A stretch of 64,000 nt of DNA from Acanthornis magna (lineage: Eukaryota > Chordata > Aves > Passeriformes > Acanthizidae): contig JAWUZG010000051.1 in the NCBI GenBank assembly GCA_036785705.1, forward strand, positions 15,962,501-16,026,500, given 5' to 3'. Made by a program: the position numbers and the translations under genes. The notes beneath the pieces were generated by a model. That model did no database searches. It was given only the letters and a program-made list of their open reading frames with translations, and was not told the DNA's origin. This document shows, piece by piece, positions 24,483 to 34,939 of the stretch. How positions within the stretch are numbered: the stretch's first letter is position 1; every line of letters begins with the position of its first letter.

Positions 24483-27400
24483 GTGAGTCTGTGTACCCAG
24501 GCCGTGTGTCCTGGCGCCGCCCCTTGGGTATCTGCTCCTCACCTCCCTCCCCGTTACTCCCTGAGGGGCCGGGACCGTCCGCGTTCACTCAGTACTGCTT
24601 CCGGCCTCGCCACCTGTAACCCTGCCACCACCTCTCAGGAGTTGTTCTCTGTGCACTTGCAGGTGTCGGAAAATCGTCGCTCGTTCACCTGTTGTGCCAC
24701 AACCAGGTGCTCGGAAACCCGTCCTGGACAGTGGGCTGCTCCGTGGATGTGCGAGTAGGTGACGTGCACGGCCTCTTGGTAGCCCTGAGTCTGAAGTGTA
24801 AGGGAAGAGAAGGGCCTTGACTTTTTATTTTAATCACTGTCCGACCCAGAAAGAGGTGTACTTTGGTCATGTGTTTTGCTGAGGGCTTAATCTTCTGATG
24901 CAAGTAGGGTCAAATGTGAGTCAAGCACTTGTGTAAGCAAGTTTTAACTTTCCAAGGTTGTCAGAATCAGGTAAGACATTTGTCACTCGTAGCTCCTCTC
25001 TGTGCTGCAGCGGGCGCTGGCATGTTACAAGTCACAGAGTGGCCAGTTCCTTGAGAAACAGGCAAGGCACAGCCAAATTGTCAGCCAGACACAGTGGGGA
25101 AAACCAGTTTGCTTGTTTAGATTGTGGGTACACAAGAAAGCTCTGACTGATGTCCATGTGTTAGAAAAACAAAGTTTAGGGCCTGATATGCTTCAGTGTT
25201 CTTAGACCTGGGTGAGGAAATTAACAGGAGAAATTTAATGTTGAGACCTGGACACCAGGAATGCAGAATTTATAAACCACAAAAACATGTTACAGAAAGC
25301 AGACCTGAAGAAGAAATTAACAAAGACAATTACTGAGATTCTCCCTATCTGGGAAAAAGATAATAAAAAGGCTGAAAATGTGGGCTAGTTAGCAGGAGAT
25401 GTGAGAAGTCAATAAGCAATAGAAGACAGAATACTAATTAATGAAGAGAACTATGTAACTTGTAAGCCAGTGTACACTAATTCCTTTGTTTGCTAAAATG
25501 TATAGTTGTAAGTTTTGATGACTGATGTACAGTTGAAGTGCTACTCATGTACCTCAGTGCTGAATAAAGCAGTGTTGATTTTCTAACCTAACCGGGTTAG
25601 AGAGTTTATTTCCCAATTTTTGGGGGCATCTGTGACCATGGGGTTGCTTCTCCTCCTGTCTACTTGCTGCAGGACCTGCTATGGGAGGAGTGAGGATATT
25701 CATCCAGCAGTTCTTTGGCCCAGCCTACAGCCCTCATGGGACATAAATGCTTTTTTCCTTCATCCCTCTTTGCTGCATTCTCCTTGAAATGTATTGTGCT
25801 AGGTTAGGAATGTATTTCCAAAATTTGAGGAGAGGAACATGGCAGTCCTGTTTGACTGTGTAGCGAAACTACCCAGAAGATCCAGGGGCAGAAGCTGTGG
25901 ATTAATTCAGTTGAGATGTCAGAATTTGTAAAAAGATGTGGTCAGTTGGAATCCAGTGCTGTCACCTGTGTTAATATTCTTGCAGTGCTGCCATGTGACT
26001 TTTAACAACTGTAAGAAGTCAAGATCTTAATTTTTCATTTGCTTTAGCAAAATGTTATCTCCAAGCATGTCCTGAGATATTAGGTTTGTTAATAGTGAGA
26101 TGCAAAGGATGCTCCCTGCTTACTTACCAAGCTCCATCTCATGTAAGAGCTGTGGTATCCAATTGCTCCTGCTTGACTCATTCCATCTTTCTCCCACTTG
26201 AGAGGTTTGAAATGGTGTCAACATGAGAATTCTAAATTTCTATCCAAGTGCAATAATCCTTCCAGCTGAAAATGTAAGTGTCATGTGGATTAACTCCTGT
26301 GAGTTGGTGCTATGGTTATGTATGGTGTAAATTTTTCATCAGATCCATGACTACAAAGAAGGGACTCCGGAAGAGAAGACCTATTACATTGAGTTGTGGG
26401 ATGTTGGAGGTTCTGTGGGCAGTGCCACCAGTGTGAAAAGCACGCGAGCTGTGTTCTATAACTTGCTGAATGGTGAGTTTCCCTGGTATAAATATGGTTT
26501 TACTAGTGTTTCTGTTAAGAGCTGTCTCTTGGTTCTGGGGCAGAGTTCCTTGTAGGCTGGTTGAGGGTTACATTGTTCCCTTTTCTGATTTATACAGGAA
26601 AATAACCTGATACCATTCGTAGGCAGAATTTTATGGATTCAGTTGTGAGCAGCAAAGATATTTTAGGCAGACCTGTGCAGATGAGCTTCATCAGCCTTTC
26701 ACTTCAGTCTTGTGCAGCTGGCACAGCAGGGAGTCTTTGAAGGTCCAGAGGTATCTCTTCCAGCTGCACTTGCGGACATAGAGGTTGCCTTTACCTTTCC
26801 AGGCCTGATATGCTTTAGAAATTTGATTCATATTTTCTTGTCTGTTCACTTGTAAAACCTACAGCAGAGAAATCATTATTTGAATTTTTATGAACTTCGA
26901 TAACTTACATGGCAAACTTGAACTGTCTCCCATAAAATTACCATATGCTGATAACCATCTTGCCACTGCTCATTTAGCTTACCAGCTTATTTTTAAGAGT
27001 TGAATTTTGCAACTTGCTGCATATATAGAAAGTAGTTTTTTATGCCTTCTGTTGAGATATTGTCTTTAAGGCCCAGTAGTTCATCTGTGCCCCTAATAAG
27101 AGCAAATAAGAGATTATAAACATAACAGTGCAGTATTTCAGTTGTTACTTTTTGTCATCCCAGGATAGTTCACGAAAAATAGATGCGTATCAGACTAACA
27201 ACTGCTTCTGAAAATCTGGCTCAAATGTTCTGTTTGATTCTCTTCACTTGTTCTCACTCATTTGACGGCATTTCAATAACATATTAAACCACACAACATT
27301 TTTGGTCCGTGATTAATGAGTTATTTCTTCTTCCTTTCTCGGGAGAAAACTGTATTGCTTATATTGTTAACCAGACCTCTGTAAATAAGGCTGGAGTTGT

Positions 27401-30400
27401 GTCCTCAAAGCAAGCCTCTTTGGTATATGAAAAAAAATTTATTTCTTTTTGATACTGAATCGACAGTGTGCCCATGAGGGTGGGTCAGACTTGGAAATAC
27501 CTAAGAACACCCCATTAGGAGATGAAATCTTGGACTCATGCATCTGAATTATAATTGATGACATTAAAGTAGAGTTATTTATCTCTACTGCCCAAAAGAT
27601 ATTAATTAGACAGCTTGCATATGAAAACCGTTGACTTTGGTAGTTAACCTTGGGTCTTGTTTCTTTCATTAGATTAATTTCTCCATTAGAGCTTGTCTCA
27701 CAAATTGCCTCTGTTTGACCTGATTTAAGAAGAGAAGATGAATGTGTTCCTTTTGCCTGACTGCTTGTGCTTTCCGGGCTTGCAGTGGTCTGGAAGCCTG
27801 AGATCAAAAGACAGTTAATGTTTGTTTGTGGCAGCACCTGTGCATGCTGTCAGGTTGTTGACGAGGCTGGGTACAGTTTGTTTTTGGATTATCCACAGAT
27901 CTTCTGCTTTGCTGACCCTCCACGTGGTGTGGACTGTGATAGCTGAGGACAGTGACTGGGCAGTAAGGCTTTGGCTTGCAGACCTTAACGTGGAGGAGCA
28001 TTTCCTTAAGTAGTCATTGGTCCCGCCTGTTCTTTTTGGATGTTGACAGAGTTTTTTTCTGCTGGTGGAACTGACTGGGCAGGTTTTAGGTGAAGCAGAT
28101 AAAGGAACTGACCAATCAAAGACATAACTGAGGGAGAGTGTCTGGAGGTGGAGAGTGTTTCTCACAGGTTGTGCAGCACTGCCTCTGGATCTGTTGCTGT
28201 AGGCCAAGTTACATTGTATCAGGAATTTTCTCCCTACACTGGGGTGGACATGCAGCTGAATTGCCTTTTTATGCTGTTACAGAGATAAATGCTTTGGAGT
28301 AGGGCTATAGTTGTGATATGCTGGAACTCTGGTGGGAGAGTCTGTGCACAGTCATGTGGGGTAGTGGAAAATGTTTGTGAAAATGTGGTTTGTTCTTAGT
28401 GTGTACAGTGGATGGCACCTTCGAGAGTTAAGATGAAAGATTAAAATAGTATGTTTTTTTCACCTGTAGGCTGTGAAGTGTTTTGAGAATGAATCCTGAT
28501 GCAGATAACGGGTATCATTCCATTTTGTCCTTGAATTAAAGATAGTTTGAAGTCTGAAGGAAGTGGAAACATTCTGCATATTGCAGAAGGTGTGAGTAAA
28601 TAGAAGAAATTTTCTAGCAGGAGTTGGTAATTGAGGTAGGAGCTGTGTTTATCAGAAGTGGGTATCTGTTAATAGCACAGCTAGGAATTTTGACTCTGTC
28701 TCAGAATTTACATTTTGAAGGCTTGTGGTAATGAAAAATGCTATAAGCTTAATCTTAAGTACAAGAAATCTTATTAATTCATGCTTCTACCAGCCATTTA
28801 GTGGACTGTGACATTTTATCAGTGTCTGTTTCCCCTTTGGATTTTTCCCCAAGTATGTAGCATTAATTCTTGAAAATGCAGGGAAGCAATAGTTCTCTCT
28901 GAACTCTTTTGAAACAAAAGAAAAGCCTTTAGACTTCATAGATGGTGTGACAAAAATAATTATGGTTACCAGATAGGTAAAACAGAGAAAGGCTAAATTC
29001 TCTGCTGCAGTAATATGGAATTTCAGTATCATGAGAAGTAGACAGAATCAGTGAATGCCTGTGAGCCTTTTGCAAATTAAACCCTGGGGTGGCCATTTGT
29101 TTCCTGCTTTCATGTGATTTTTCTCTTAGCTCTTATTCAATTCTTTTTAAGCAGCTTTAAAAAACCTGTTGCATCCTGATATTTTCAGCCTTACTTATTC
29201 ACTGTAATTGAACTGGTTATACATCCCTTACTTCATTTTCAGATATCTGGGAACCTGCAGGTGTCATTTTGGTAAGATCAGGAAGAGAATATGTATCATT
29301 AAATAGGATCTTGCTGTCTTGTCTTTCACCCTAGGGATAATTTTAGTGCATGACTTAACCAACAAGAAATCATCCCAGAATTTGTATCGCTGGTCTTTGG
29401 AAGCGCTCAACAGAGATGTCGCTCCAACAGGAGTTCTTGTGACAAATGGGTGAGTGAAAAACATATGTGCAGTGTTAAGAGACAGTAATTCCTAGCTGTT
29501 GTAGAAGTCTTTGTTCATCTCTAAGGCTACTTCGTCTCTACATGAGAGTAGATGTGGTTAGACTTTGAAGAAATGGGGAATATCAAAGAATTGAGATTGT
29601 TGATCGTTTATTTTGTTTCACACTGCCATTTAGGCCATTCTAACAGCAGATTCCCAAACTCTGTGGCAGAGACCCTGCTTTAAAGGAAGAGATGTTTACT
29701 GTATCCGTTATTTGCCTGAGGCCTCTGTGAGAGTGGGTCCAGTCCCCGATGCCTGAAGATTTCTTTGTCCGTGCTGAGAGGTGCTGTTGTACAGGGAATG
29801 TCATGGGATGATGTATCTGGGCCAACAGGCTTTCCCTCCATGCGCCAAGACTGAGGAAGTTCACTTCACAGAGTTTTGATTTTGGTTTGGATGATGAGGG
29901 AATTATTTTAGGAGCATGGCTAAAAGAGCTTAGAAAACTCTGCTTAAACAGTGTGTTCATAATTATCTCTCCAACACCTTGTCAAGGATTTCCTCCAGTA
30001 CCTCTGTGCTCCTGTCATCTATCTAGTCAAGGAGGTTTAAAGATCATTGCTAAACCTCACACATGAGCAGGAAGGTAATAATGAGGAGTAGCTTTTTGTG
30101 GGAAGAATATCAGTTGTTTATCTGTCAGTTCTGGTACACAGGTGTTTCTGTAGCAGTGTAGGAGATGGGAAAGAGGATTTGCATTGTATAAACTGCAAAA
30201 TTCTCCAGTGTTTCCACAGACAGGTTCTTTACAATTGTTTTAATTTTCGAAAGTTTAACTTCTGTCAAGAACAGATGTTCAGCCACTAGCAATTGCTTGC
30301 TCAAGTTGTTGCTATTGGTTATGAAATTTCTTTCTAGAAAGCTTGGTTTAGGTAAAATGAAAAACAAGTGATTATCCTAACTATGGAGAATGAATGAAGC

Positions 30401-33400
30401 TTGGATTCCTGTATAGTGACGTAGATGCAGAAGCCCTTCCTTAATTTACAGATACTGCACATTCTAATTTAGATAAATAGGCTATTAATAAATAAATTAC
30501 TGTTTTCTTTAAAGGGACAGGGGAGGTGATATTGTCCCTGTGCCCACTTACGTGGCCATCACCTCATTCAGGATTGTATGTGTTTCCCTCATCAGTGACT
30601 ATGACCGTGAACAGTTTGCTGATAACCAGATCCCACTACTGGTCATAGGAACTAAGCTGGATCAGATCCCAGAAACTAAGAGGAGTGAAGTTTTGACCAG
30701 AACAGCTTTCTTGGCTGAGGATTTCAATGCTGAAGAGATAAATCTGGTTAGTATCCTTGTCATCAGTGTTGTTTTTCTTTTATATGGGAGTGAGTCAAAT
30801 TTTTAGTAAGTAAAGATGTTGTAACAAAAATTGGGCTTCTGGAGATTTTTTCAGTAGTGCCAGAGTCATGCACATTTTGGTTGGCTGTGCCCCTTGCTTA
30901 ATGAAACAGATATCTTTGTTTCACTATAGGGAAATGTGAGGGGTGATGGATAAGGTCACTGAAGCTTAGAATTGATGGCTGGGAGTTAAATTTTCTATTT
31001 CCTGTTCATAGCTCTGACATGGCCTGTCTCTGAATGAAACCTAAATAGGTATAAAAATACACATTTGCTGTGTGAATAGTTGTATACACACTCACAGTAT
31101 CAGGTGTAGCCTGTACGAATCACTGCCTGACTGTATAGCTGGTGGTCAAAGGAAGATGTGGAGCATGTAGTGGGTTGCTTGGAATTCTGCAGTTGATTCA
31201 CGGAACAGAAGTTGGCCTTTTCCCTGAAATGACTGTGGAGCAGAAATCAGCAGATCCATTGTTTTCCTTCGCTGATGGTGTGTGTCAGGGGAAACAGTGT
31301 GTTAATTTCCTTGTGTTTGGCTTCCTTGCATTGATTTCGTTGTGCTTGGTTTGTTGTTGTCTTTTGTGCGTCCTAGGATTGCACCAATCCTCGTTACCTG
31401 GCTGCAGGTTCATCCAATGCTGTCAAACTAAGCAGGTTTTTTGATAAGGTAAGTCAATTAAATGATGTTTTATTATCCTATGTGTTGAATGCTGTCTGGG
31501 ATTTGAGCATAAAGAACAGTTCGAGCTGCTTCTTTCATGTTCCACTTCTTGAGTTGGTTGAAGCCTGGTGTGTGGAGGCCAAAGATTGGTCTGCTTTTGG
31601 AACGTTACAGAAGATATCTGATCTGCTTGAGGATTTAATTCTTGATCTGCATAGAGCAATGAAAAAGAACTCACAATTATGCAAAGACACTTCCCTTATG
31701 CTTTTGAAGTCGCCTGGCAGGCCAGAGGGGTTGCAGCATTCTGAGGTAGTAATGTGGGGAGATAAAAGACTGGTTAGTTCTGTTGAACCTGGTTAAAGCA
31801 ACCTTTAGGAATTAAGAAATTAATTAAGAATATTACTCTGCCTTCCCAAAAAAGAGATCACCAAGATCCACTGTGAAAATGACAGAAGGAATGCTCTGGT
31901 TGAAGCATCCCCTTGGCAAAGCTAGCATAGTGGGGCTACTGTGCAGTAGTAGAAGCCATTACCCCTGCAGAGAAGGATTGGGAGTAACTGACTCTCATGC
32001 GGAAGGAGACACACAAACCATTGCCTCCATTACCCAGGAGGGCTAAATTAAGTGTGTTGAGGTTGAGGATAATACAGCTTTTCTAAGAATGGCTGGAGGT
32101 GACAACTCCTTCCAGGGATGCTAGAGCATTGCACTAAAGCAGTAGGCCTGGAGCAGAGATGTGTGGTCAGACCTTGTCCCAGTTAGCCATGAGTTTCAGT
32201 GCTCACATGTGAAGTGTTGGTTGGCCTCTGAGGTTGTGCATGTGCTGTGCAAGCAAAGATCATTCTCTGTTGTTCCCAGGTCATAGAGAAGAGATACTTC
32301 TTAAGAGACGGCAATCAGGTTCGTAATTTTTCCTCCTCTTTTGTTTCATTTCTCCCTGACACAGTCCTCTTTTAAACATGGTCTTCATGCAACTTAAATG
32401 ATAATCTGTGCTGGTGATTGAGTTCTTGTATCTGTGGCAGCAGAGCTGTTATGGATAGAAAAATGGCTGACTTTTGTCAGCTGAGGTATTTGTCTGTAAT
32501 GTGATTGTAGTGAAGTACTTGAGTATGCTAACAGTAGAAGTTGGAAGAGTGAGGTAAAATGGGCAAGTATGATTTCTTTCAGTTCTGTCAGCTTCAGGCT
32601 GCTTGGTTGCAGATTTAGGCCATAGATGCTGTCCTGAAGGTCAATGAAAAGGCTTATTTTCACAGCTGGAACTAAGTTTTACGTTTAATACAGGTAGTTT
32701 TCATGGACTCAGTAGAACCACAAGAAAAATGGTAGTATGAATTGTAATTCATTCCTAAATAACTGAATTAACTGTTTTCAGCACAGTTGCGGAAGTACTA
32801 GCAAAAAGACTTCTGGTTTGGGCAGGCCACTTCAACTTTGGTGCCCCCCACCACCCCACGTGCAGTCTCCCATGCAGGGAGTAGTGAATTTGCATTTACC
32901 TTGTGTAAAGGTGTTGCAAATTACCATGAAAAGCATCTCTGAAGTGCAGTCACACATATGGTTAGAGGTAGCTGTGCTGAAAGCGCCTTGGGAGAGCAGG
33001 GAAAAAATAGTCACAAATTACAAAATGTTTCCTTTCTTTGAGCGCTTTAGTGTCTTTTAAAAATAAACTCGCTTTTGCCTCTTTCAGTTCTGCATGATGC
33101 CTTTTTTTCTCTTCCCCTCTCTCCTCCCCACATTCTAGTGAAAGGAAGTTTCCCTTTCATGGGAGTAATATCTTAATGCAGAAATCTGTTTGTATGCTGG
33201 TTGTCTTTGATGCATGATGTAAGATTTTTATTTTTATTATTTGATCATATTTAGTGGCTATCCAGGGATTAACTATACATTCCTTGTGGCTGTGTGCCAA
33301 AGATTGCAGCCTGCTGATGACTACCTGCTTCACTGACGAGCTCAAAAGCTTAAAACAAATCCTAAGTAGCAAACAGTCATACATAAAGAGGTAAAATCCA

Positions 33401-34939
33401 AATTGGAAATGGAGATTTCAATACAACCTCTGATGTTATAATTTGAAATTTTCTACTTAATATAACTCTTACCATTGCGTTTGTGGGTTTTCTACAATAG
33501 GTCCCTACAATCACTCGTACTTTGAGGTATTTCTGTTAAAAACTGCTTCAAGATGAAAAGAATGATAAGTTTCAAATTCATAGCTATGACTTCAATCAGA
33601 TCTCTGATAAATAAATAATATTTATTCTTAATTAGTGACTTTGATGTAAAAAATGCTAAACCAGATAATTTTTTATCTATGACGTCCAGCTACTTTTTAG
33701 TTGTAATGATTGCATTTTTCCTTTTTTAAATTCCCAAAGCGGTTTTCGTGAGGTGAACCTTTGTGCAAAATCTGCCTGATTTTATCCTTAGAGGTGATTG
33801 CTTTTCAGAGATGAATAAAACAATACCTCAGTGAATACCTTGCCTATCTGTTTAAGTTTTGGGCCTAAAAACCCAAAGTAAGTTTAATCTGTGGAGTTTT
33901 TAGTGGACTTTTATTTTGGGAAGGCTCTTTAGCTCTCTGTTTACCAATGAAGTGTGTAACCTGAGCCATCTACTGTGAATTGTAGATTATATTTTTGTCC
34001 CCTACCATCCATACATGCCCATGTTCTCCTGGCATGATTTGTAGCGCTTGGCTGACTCCCTCCATTTTAGTAGACTGTATTTCCTATGAAACTGTGGAAT
34101 TGTTTTGACAGGATGTGTTTACTGTGTCTGCTGTTTCTGCTTGTATGTAGTTAGTAAGGTGAAAGTTACTCTGGACTGTAATCAAAGAGTGTTATGATGC
34201 CAATAGGACAGATATGCAGTATTAGAAAGCAGCACATCACTTCCTTTTGGGGATTCCCAGATGCATTGGATTTAAAATCTGTCTGAAATACTGTTAAAGC
34301 CACAGAAGCTTCTGATGGTTTCAAGTTGATTTTCTTTGTAAACATCCATTGTCACTGTGTAAGCAGTGTCTGCAGATGGGCTGCAAAAGCAGGAGTGCTA
34401 ATCCTTTGTATTGTTGTAGCCATTTCTATTCTGATGGTTTTCTTAAAGCTTTTAGCCATTGATAAAACTGTACTTTCAACTTCCAGAGAAGTGCTACTGC
34501 CCAGGTTTGAAGGTGTAAAGCCTAAACAGCTCCTTGATAGGACTTGATTATACTGTTTCATAGTTTTAAAAATGAATGGAGGAGAAATTCTTGTATACAC
34601 TTGAATCTGGGGGGAAATAGAGGCTTTGAAATCTGTCATGAGGCTTTCAATTTCCCTTGCCAAAAAGCCTTAAGGAGCTCCACAGAGTAAATGAGCCATA
34701 GTGAAGCTGTGCAGTGTTTAATTAGTGGTGCTCCTCCAGCAGTCCACTGAAGCATTGTAGCCCTGGTTCTGGAGACGGCATGGAATAGGATGCTGCAGTT
34801 GGCTTGGTAACAGTGTGGGCTAGAGGGAGCTGATGCTGATTCTGACATGACAACTTGTCTTCCCTGTCTCTAGATTCCTGGCTTCTCTGAGAGGAAGAGG
34901 TTTGGAGGAGGAACGCTGAAGAGCCTTCATTATGACTGA
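24437..34939 (+). CDS. RABL3: Rab-like protein 3 (RABL3), complete gene, eight exons
   Basis: RABL3 is an atypical small GTPase. Family knowledge links it to SmgGDS (RAP1GDS1) and to control of RAS-family prenylation and vesicle traffic. Coding exons: 24437-24482, 24663-24754, 26343-26472, 29335-29449, 30596-30746, 31377-31448, 32280-32318, 34874-34939. They join in frame to 236 residues, the human length. Visible motifs: P-loop GDSGVGKS (13-20), switch II-side WDVGG (65-69), where most Rabs have WDTAG, base-recognition TKLD (147-150) in place of NKxD, and AAGSSNAVK (187-195). The C terminus is LKSLHYD with no CAAX or double-cysteine prenylation signal, as expected for this family. All introns are GT-AG. 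The gene is driven from the CpG island shared with GTF2E1. No frameshift or stop interrupts it. Confidence 0.97.
24663..24754 (+). CDS. RABL3: RABL3 exon 2
   Basis: It completes the P-loop ([11 protein letters not shown]) and runs to CSVDVR at residue 46. Acceptor TTGCAG, donor GCGA|GTAGGT, phase 0 at the end. Confidence 0.96.
25159..25635 (+). mobile_element. LTR-like element in RABL3 intron 2, same strand as the gene
   Basis: It begins TGTTAGAAAA and contains a poly(A) signal AATAAA at 25563-25568 followed by TTTTCTAACC, close to the inverse of its own first ten bases. Identical CCATG pentamers at 25154-25158 and 25636-25640 could be a target-site duplication. The right end reads TGTGA rather than the usual CA, so the exact end is unsure. 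No viral reading frame accompanies it. Family assignment needs an avian repeat library. Confidence 0.5.
26343..26472 (+). CDS. RABL3: RABL3 exon 3
   Basis: It encodes residues 47-89, from [15 protein letters not shown] through the G3-like WDVGGSVG motif to FYNLLN. Acceptor CATCAG, donor G|GTGAGT splitting Gly90. Confidence 0.96.
26473..29334 (+). other. RABL3: RABL3 intron 3
   Basis: A 2.9-kb intron, the largest of the gene. Its main oddity is a coding-like antisense segment at 27439-28280, listed separately. Nothing else is recognised. Confidence 0.85.
27439..28280 (-). pseudogene. Antisense coding-like segment with a frameshift, possible retropseudogene
   Basis: Two long minus-strand frames abut inside RABL3 intron 3. 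The upstream one runs open from about 28280 to 27815 (more than 150 codons, with no ATG near its start). The downstream one runs from 27837 to 27439 (132 codons). They overlap by 23 bases in different frames, as a single old frameshift would produce. The composition is rich in Ser, Thr, Gln, Lys and Asn (for example [19 protein letters not shown] and [17 protein letters not shown]), like a disordered nuclear protein. There is no poly(A) tail or target duplication that I can see, and I do not recognise the family. It may be a decayed retrocopy or chance. Confidence 0.3.
29335..29449 (+). CDS. RABL3: RABL3 exon 4
   Basis: It encodes residues 90-127: [27 protein letters not shown] and PTGVLVTN. 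Acceptor CCCTAG, donor GG|GTGAGT splitting Gly128. Confidence 0.96.
30596..30746 (+). CDS. RABL3: RABL3 exon 5
   Basis: It encodes residues 128-178, including [13 protein letters not shown] (G4-like motif TKLD) and [11 protein letters not shown]. Acceptor CATCAG, donor CTG|GTTAGT, a somewhat weak donor, ending in phase 0. Confidence 0.96.
31377..31448 (+). CDS. RABL3: RABL3 exon 6
   Basis: It is exactly 24 codons, [20 protein letters not shown] to FFDK, covering the G5-like region. Acceptor TCCTAG, donor AAG|GTAAGT. Both ends are phase 0. Confidence 0.96.
31482..32125 (+). pseudogene. Coding-like segment in RABL3 intron 6, possible decayed retrocopy
   Basis: An open frame of 104 codons (31482-31796) contains a helix-like stretch, [19 protein letters not shown]. 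It is followed in other frames by further open stretches: about 31850-32045, including [16 protein letters not shown], and 32060-32125, including [15 protein letters not shown]. The broken frames and amphipathic composition suggest an old coding copy rather than random intron. I do not recognise the parent and see no tail or flanking duplication, so this is tentative. Confidence 0.22.
32280..32318 (+). CDS. RABL3: RABL3 exon 7 (39-base microexon)
   Basis: Thirteen codons, [13 protein letters not shown], residues 203-215. Acceptor TCCCAG, donor CAG|GTTCGT. Skipping it would keep the frame because both ends are phase 0. Confidence 0.95.
32319..34873 (+). other. RABL3: RABL3 intron 7
   Basis: A 2.6-kb intron, AT-rich. 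No gene, RNA or element recognised. Confidence 0.85.
34874..34939 (+). CDS. RABL3: RABL3 exon 8 (last coding exon)
   Basis: Acceptor CTCTAG, then [21 protein letters not shown] and TGA at 34937-34939. The Gly-rich tail lacks a prenylation cysteine. The 3' UTR follows. AATAAA hexamers at 36141 and 36250 are possible cleavage signals but are unproven. Confidence 0.96.
   Translation: MPGFSERKRFGGGTLKSLHYD

Larger units (their letters stand above)
23900..24560. promoter_or_regulatory. CpG island covering the divergent GTF2E1/RABL3 promoter
   Basis: Base composition changes sharply from AT-rich to GC-rich with many CpG pairs between roughly 23900 and 24560. It contains the predicted GTF2E1 noncoding exon (minus strand) and the RABL3 start codon (plus strand). 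I saw no TATA box near either start, which fits a housekeeping CpG promoter. Limits are by eye. Confidence 0.85.
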
